From NCBI GenBank assembly GCA_029552545.1, contig JAKPDO010000003.1, positions 1-64,000 on the forward strand: a DNA stretch of 64,000 nucleotides. Direction: 5' to 3'. The DNA comes from Planctomycetota bacterium. GTDB lineage: Bacteria > Planctomycetota > Phycisphaerae > Sedimentisphaerales > Anaerohalosphaeraceae. Shown piece after piece: positions 60,608-64,000 of this stretch (position 1 is the stretch's first letter; the number at the start of each line of letters is the position of its first letter). The notes under the pieces were generated by a model. The model did no database searches. It was not told the DNA's origin and saw nothing but the letters and a program-made list of their open reading frames with translations. The position numbers and the translations under genes were made by a program.

Positions 60608-61291
60608 TTAAAACTGTCGGTTTCTGAACTCCTGCCATAGCGGCAGGGCGAGGATAAGCATAGAGAGGCCGGTACAGAGAAAATTCAGAGCCGGCGTTTT
60701 CGGATAAAAGCAAAAATACAGCGACATAAACACAAAAATGACCGGGAACAGCCGCGTCGTGTACCATTTGGCTGTCAGGACGGAACTCAGAGAGGATGCA
60801 AAATAGACAACAAGTCCCTGTGAAATCAGAAACAATCCTTCCAGCCAGACGTGAGGCATGGGCGGCGGGGAATAATCCACTGCAAAGACGCTGTACAAAA
60901 ACAGCAAAGTCCAGAGGCTTAGAAGAGATAGGGCAAAGCCCAAAACGGCGGCAGTGATTTTGACAAAGAAAACGGCTGTGCGGGTGATATTTCGATGAAG
61001 CAAAAACGTCCAGGTTCTGGTAAAGGACGGAAACCAAAACTGGCGTATGCTGAATGCGGCACCAAGACACAGCGATAGGAAAAGCAGAATCGAGCCGGCG
61101 CCGGAAAGGCTGGACCATCGAAAGAGATAAAACGGATCAATCTCTTCCTTTGCTTCATCATCTGGATAATAAGGAAAAGTAGTTGGTTGAATGACGATTT
61201 GGAATCCAAAAATAAAGAGAATTCCTGCGGCCAGCAGGACCCAGGGCAGACATTCGCGAATTTCTTTACGCAGCAGAGCAAGGTATTTCAT
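60608..61291 (-). CDS. ABC transporter permease subunit (ABC-2-like)
   Basis: A 227-residue protein with about six membrane helices (LAAGILFIFGFQIVI, SGAGSILLFLSLCLGAAF, FFVKITAAVLGFALSLLSLWTLLFLY, LFLISQGLVVYFASSLSSVL, LFPVIFVFMSLYFCFY, FLCTGLSMLILALPLW). Its ATG overlaps the ATPase stop by 4 bp, so the two subunits are made together. The cargo is not known; YtrA-controlled systems of this build often respond to cell-envelope stress. Confidence 0.8.
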   Translation of the reverse strand: MKYLALLRKEIRECLPWVLLAAGILFIFGFQIVIQPTTFPYYPDDEAKEEIDPFYLFRWSSLSGAGSILLFLSLCLGAAFSIRQFWFPSFTRTWTFLLHRNITRTAVFFVKITAAVLGFALSLLSLWTLLFLYSVFAVDYSPPPMPHVWLEGLFLISQGLVVYFASSLSSVLTAKWYTTRLFPVIFVFMSLYFCFYPKTPALNFLCTGLSMLILALPLWQEFRNRQF

Positions 61292-62211
61292 ACAGGCATC
61301 TCCCAGCTAAAAAGTTTTCGGGCTTGTTTGGGGCCGGTAAACTCGATGAACTGGTCCTCAATGGACATCGGTACGGGTTCGACGGCGGCCTGGTGCCGGC
61401 GGGCCCATTCATAAATCGCCTCTTCGGGGGTTTTGACGACGGTGGCCTCGAGCATCTGCTGATTACGTTTGGAATAAATCAGACCCGGCAGCGTATCGAC
61501 GGGGATGTTCGGCTGCGGGAACTCAAAGAGATACTTTCGGATCTGCATGCGGAACTCTTCGAGGGTGCAGTCGGCCCGAAGGACGCCTTTGTCAATGACG
61601 GCGATTCGGTCGGCCACCCGCTCCACATCGCTCAGGATGTGGCTGGAAAAAAGAATGGTGCGTCCTTCCTTTTGTATCAGATGAACCATCCCCTCCAGAA
61701 ACTGCCGGCGGACTGCCGCATCCAGACCGAGCATCGGGTCGTCCATAATTAGCAGTTCGGGATTGGCGGCCAGCGTGAGGGCCAGATTGACCTGAGCCCG
61801 CTGGCCGTTGGAGAGCGTCTTGATTTTTCGTTTCGGGGATAATTCGAAATAGTCGAGCATTTCCGCAAAAAACCGCCGGTCCCATTGGTCGGGATAAAAG
61901 GCCTTCTGAAAGTGTTCGAGCTCCCGGATTGTCATCCAGCGTTCAAGGTGATGGCCTTCGGTGATGTAGCCGATGCGGCTTCGCAGGGACGGCGGCAGAT
62001 TGTCGGAGGGATGCCCGAATACTTCGGCACGGCCGGCGGTCGGCGCAAGCAGCCCGAGAATCAGTTTAATCGCCGTGGTTTTGCCGGAACCGTTTCGGCC
62101 GAGCAGCCCGTAAACGCATCCCTTGGGGACACACAGGTTCAGATGATCCAGTGCAGGGGTCTTGTGATAATATTTGGTTAGTTGGAAAGTCTGCAGGACG
62201 AAATCGTTCAT
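61288..62211 (-). CDS. ABC transporter ATP-binding protein
   Basis: A 307-residue ATPase. Walker A GRNGSGKTT (38-46), Q-loop region YITEGHH, signature LSNGQRAQVNLAL, Walker B LLIMDDPMLGLD, and ILFSSHILSDVERVADRI with the switch His. The C-terminal 90 residues are the regulatory extension common in this subfamily. The gene starts 2 bp after the GntR stop. Confidence 0.93.
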   Translation of the reverse strand: MNDFVLQTFQLTKYYHKTPALDHLNLCVPKGCVYGLLGRNGSGKTTAIKLILGLLAPTAGRAEVFGHPSDNLPPSLRSRIGYITEGHHLERWMTIRELEHFQKAFYPDQWDRRFFAEMLDYFELSPKRKIKTLSNGQRAQVNLALTLAANPELLIMDDPMLGLDAAVRRQFLEGMVHLIQKEGRTILFSSHILSDVERVADRIAVIDKGVLRADCTLEEFRMQIRKYLFEFPQPNIPVDTLPGLIYSKRNQQMLEATVVKTPEEAIYEWARRHQAAVEPVPMSIEDQFIEFTGPKQARKLFSWEMPV

Positions 62212-62213
62212 CG

Positions 62214-62624
62214 TTAGGGGCTCCTTTTATTTTGTTCAGACAGAAAACGGCGGACTCGGTTTTCAAAAAATTCGATGAGCTTCTCCGGTGTCAGGCCCAG
62301 ATTCAGGCCCTGAACAATAAGTGTATCGATGCGCTGGCCGAGCAGATTCAGTTGAGCGAGGTCTTTATTGTCTTGAAGGGCGGGGTCGAGGACAAAGGTG
62401 CCCGAGCCGGTTTTGGAGGCGACAAAACCCTGCTGTTCCAGCTCGAGGTAAGCCCGTGCGACGGTATTGGGGTTGATAACCAGCTCTTCGGCCAGTTTCC
62501 GCACGGGCGGCAGTTTATCGCCCGGCCGGAGATGACCGAGAGCAATCGCCCGGCTGATTTGAGAGGCAATCTGTACATAAAGAGGCTCTTTTGAACCAGG
62601 CGAGATTTGAACCCAAAGGGCCAT
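62214..62624 (-). CDS. GntR-family (YtrA-type) regulator of the ABC operon
   Basis: A 136-residue regulator. The winged helix is at about 10-75 (PLYVQIASQISRAIALGHLRPGDKLPPVRKLAEELVINPNTVARAYLELEQQGFVASKTGSGTFV); the short C-terminal helical part (LLGQRIDTLIVQGLNLGLTPEKLIEFF) is of YtrA type, without an effector domain. GGGAGG at a good distance sets the start at 62624; an in-frame ATG at 62714 lies upstream of the operator and would not be used. It opens the operon with the ABC genes and probably represses it. Confidence 0.9.
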   Translation of the reverse strand: MALWVQISPGSKEPLYVQIASQISRAIALGHLRPGDKLPPVRKLAEELVINPNTVARAYLELEQQGFVASKTGSGTFVLDPALQDNKDLAQLNLLGQRIDTLIVQGLNLGLTPEKLIEFFENRVRRFLSEQNKRSP

Positions 62625-62649
62625 GAAAAAATCCTCCCAAATAATACAT

Positions 62650-62674
62650 ATTGTATTAAACGTCTTAATACAAT
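62650..62674. promoter_or_regulatory. operator of the GntR/ABC operon
   Basis: ATTGTATTAA (62650-62659), a 5-nt spacer, then TTAATACAAT (62665-62674): 10-bp perfect arms. On the minus strand a TTGACA (62685-62690) lies just upstream, so the site would cover the core promoter. The form fits sites of YtrA-type GntR regulators, suggesting autoregulation. Confidence 0.65.
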
Positions 62675-62731
62675 TTTCGTCCTTTGTCAACTTTTTTAAA
62701 AAAGAATATGACAATACCCTAACTGTTTGTT

Positions 62732-63676
62732 ATGGAGATAGTTATATTCTCTTTTGAGAACAGCAAATCCATGGGACCGATATCAAAAAGTCGGATGGAA
62801 ATAGAGCGAAAGACGGGAAAGTATAAACTCCGCCGTCCCGGCGTTGCCGGCTTGACCTGGGAGGATATGGAGCGGCTGGAACGTCTTGTAGAAAAAGGAC
62901 TTCGGGTATCCGGCCTTTATAAAATCGGCTTTCAAAATCTTTACGATTTGCGGATTGAGAAGGTCGAAATCACTTCTGAACGTCTGCCGGAGGCGTTTGA
63001 TGGGCTGCAGATTCTATGGCTGTCGGATTTTCATATCGAACCGCTGGAGGGACTGCCGGAGGCCTTAATAAAGGCCGTGGAACCGCTTGATTATGATTTA
63101 GCCGTGTTAGGCGGGGATTGTGCCTTTCATTACGACCTGACGGAAAAGGCGGTTGAGCAGATGCACAAGATTGCCGAGCCGCTCCTGAAGCGTGTGCCTG
63201 TTTACGGGATTTTAGGCAATCATGACCGGTATGAAATGGGCCGCATCCTGGAACATTGGGGGGTTCGGATGCTTGTCAATGAGAATTGCCGAATAGAGCG
63301 AGACGGCCGGGCCCTCTATCTGGCCGCTGTAGATGACTGCCATTATTACAAAGGGGATGATTTAGAGGCCGCCTCATCCGGAATACCGGATGATTGTTTC
63401 AAGATTCTGCTCTCGCATTCGCCGGAAATTATCAACAAAATGGATGGATATTTGTTTGATTTATGCCTTTGCGGCCACACTCACGGCGGACAAGTCTGCC
63501 TGCCGAACGGTTTCCCGCCCGTCATTTGTTCATCTGTCAGCAGACGATTTGCAAAGGGCTTGTGGAAAAAAGATGCCATGCTCGGCTATACATCCAGAGG
63601 CATAGGAGTTTCCGGAATAGCGGTTCGGTTTTTTTGCCCGCCTGAAATTACCCTGTTAACTCTGCGAAAGAAATAG
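62732..63676 (+). CDS. metallophosphoesterase (YaeI-like)
   Basis: A 314-residue calcineurin-fold phosphoesterase. Metal-binding motifs are in order: WLSDFHIE, LAVLGGDCAFH, ILGNHDRYE, LLSHSPEI and CGHTHGGQV. The substrate is unknown; relatives cleave pyrophosphate bonds of lipids such as UDP-2,3-diacylglucosamine. The first 60 residues are polar and not conserved. The start is uncertain: 62732, 62771 and 62795 are all in frame and none has a good ribosome site. It diverges from the GntR operon. Confidence 0.87.
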   Translation: MEIVIFSFENSKSMGPISKSRMEIERKTGKYKLRRPGVAGLTWEDMERLERLVEKGLRVSGLYKIGFQNLYDLRIEKVEITSERLPEAFDGLQILWLSDFHIEPLEGLPEALIKAVEPLDYDLAVLGGDCAFHYDLTEKAVEQMHKIAEPLLKRVPVYGILGNHDRYEMGRILEHWGVRMLVNENCRIERDGRALYLAAVDDCHYYKGDDLEAASSGIPDDCFKILLSHSPEIINKMDGYLFDLCLCGHTHGGQVCLPNGFPPVICSSVSRRFAKGLWKKDAMLGYTSRGIGVSGIAVRFFCPPEITLLTLRKK

Positions 63677-63700
63677 ACGATAACAACCGGTAAGGAGAGG

Positions 63701-63727
63701 ATGAAGAAGATGCAGTACGTCCTGTAA
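63701..63727 (+). CDS. candidate leader peptide upstream of ppk2
   Basis: An 8-residue ORF (MKKMQYVL) preceded by an excellent AAGGAGAGG ribosome site (63692-63700). Its stop codon is part of the left arm of the hairpin at 63720-63745. No codon run of a single amino acid is seen, so amino-acid attenuation is unlikely; coupling of its translation to ppk2 is the more likely role. Confidence 0.45.
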   Translation: MKKMQYVL

Positions 63728-63745
63728 TAGCCCTTTTTTACAGGA
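63720..63745 (+). promoter_or_regulatory. hairpin masking the ppk2 ribosome-binding site
   Basis: TCCTGTAA (63720-63727) pairs perfectly with TTACAGGA (63738-63745). The right arm contains most of the AGGAG ribosome site of ppk2 (63742-63746). A ribosome at the leader stop would open the stem. Confidence 0.5.
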
Positions 63746-63752
63746 GAAAACG

Positions 63753-64000
63753 ATGAGTAAGGACAAGAAAAAGAAGGGGGAAAAGTCTGCTGCGGAGAAG
63801 CCGGAAAAGCTTGACAAGAAATTTTATGAGAAGGAACTGGAAAAACTTCAAATCGAACTGGTAAAGCTTCAGGAGTGGATTAAGCACAAAGGTCTGAAGG
63901 TTGTTGTCCTTTTTGAAGGACGCGATGCTGCCGGCAAGGGAGGAGTCATCAAACGAATCACGCAAAAGCTCAATCCCCGCATCTGCCGGGTGGTGGCTTT
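63753..64000 (+). CDS. ppk2: polyphosphate kinase 2 (partial, cut by window edge)
   Basis: The first 82 residues of a PPK2-family enzyme. After a Lys/Glu-rich start (1-25) comes EKELEKLQIELVKLQEWIKHKGLKVVVLFEGRDAAGKGG with the Walker A loop, then VIKRITQKLNPRICRVVAF. PPK2 enzymes transfer phosphate between polyphosphate and nucleotides. CAGGAG lies 8 nt before the ATG. The subtype (GDP- or ADP-using) cannot be told from the part seen. Confidence 0.93.
   Translation, partial: MSKDKKKKGEKSAAEKPEKLDKKFYEKELEKLQIELVKLQEWIKHKGLKVVVLFEGRDAAGKGGVIKRITQKLNPRICRVVA

Overview
The window is a chromosomal piece of a free-living polysaccharide degrader, most likely a Planctomycetota bacterium of the class Phycisphaerae (Sedimentisphaerales-like). 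This placement is an inference. It rests on sigma-70 factors of the Rhodopirellula/Verrucomicrobium type paired with FecR proteins carrying lectin-like domains, PEP-CTERM and dockerin-like C-terminal tags, a prepilin-type protein, and a sulfatase with a radical-SAM maturase. The oxygen-sensitive maturase suggests an anaerobic lifestyle. No rRNA, tRNA, CRISPR array, transposase or SusC/SusD pair was seen.

Layout. 1-9.1 kb: the truncated end of an RHS protein, a GH43 enzyme, an exported Pcm-like methyltransferase, a large MetF/MetV/methyltransferase fusion, then housekeeping genes (smpB, trpC) with DUF4870, DUF1844 and TauE-family genes. 9.2-31.4 kb: an accessory region with three sigma/FecR pairs (9.2, 24.0 and 25.8 kb), large secreted proteins built from Ig-like and LamG modules, a PEP-CTERM protein after each of two groups, a sulfatase with its maturase, and a prepilin-like protein. 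31.6-51.4 kb: a 20-kb block on one strand for glycan breakdown. It encodes GH43-LamG, GH2, a DUF4965-type enzyme, GH127, GH76, GH92, an MFS sugar transporter, a ROK-family protein, GH125 and a GxGYxYP protein. The last seven are tightly packed like an operon. The GH76, GH92 and GH125 set points to an alpha-mannan substrate, with GH127, GH43 and GH2 probably removing arabinose or other side sugars. 51.4-64 kb: mostly housekeeping genes (sppA, an LpxL-like acyltransferase, argH, thiL, tsaE, miaB), a GntR/ABC-transporter operon, a metallophosphoesterase and the start of ppk2.

How it fits together (inference). The sigma/FecR pairs may sense glycans directly through the LamG or NPCBM-like domains fused to the FecR anti-sigma proteins, and then switch on secreted enzymes and binding proteins. 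Those products carry either PEP-CTERM signals or a shared Cys-containing, EF-hand-like tail, which probably hold them in or on the cell envelope. Released sugars would enter through the MFS carrier and be handled by the ROK protein.

The points most worth following are: a four-helix-bundle gene bounded by exact 17-bp inverted repeats between argH and thiL; the Cys-EF tail on six neighbouring proteins; the sensor domains fused to the FecR proteins; an 8-codon leader ORF whose stop lies in a hairpin masking the ppk2 ribosome-binding site; and a two-copy palindromic repeat, one copy of which encodes the end of TsaE.
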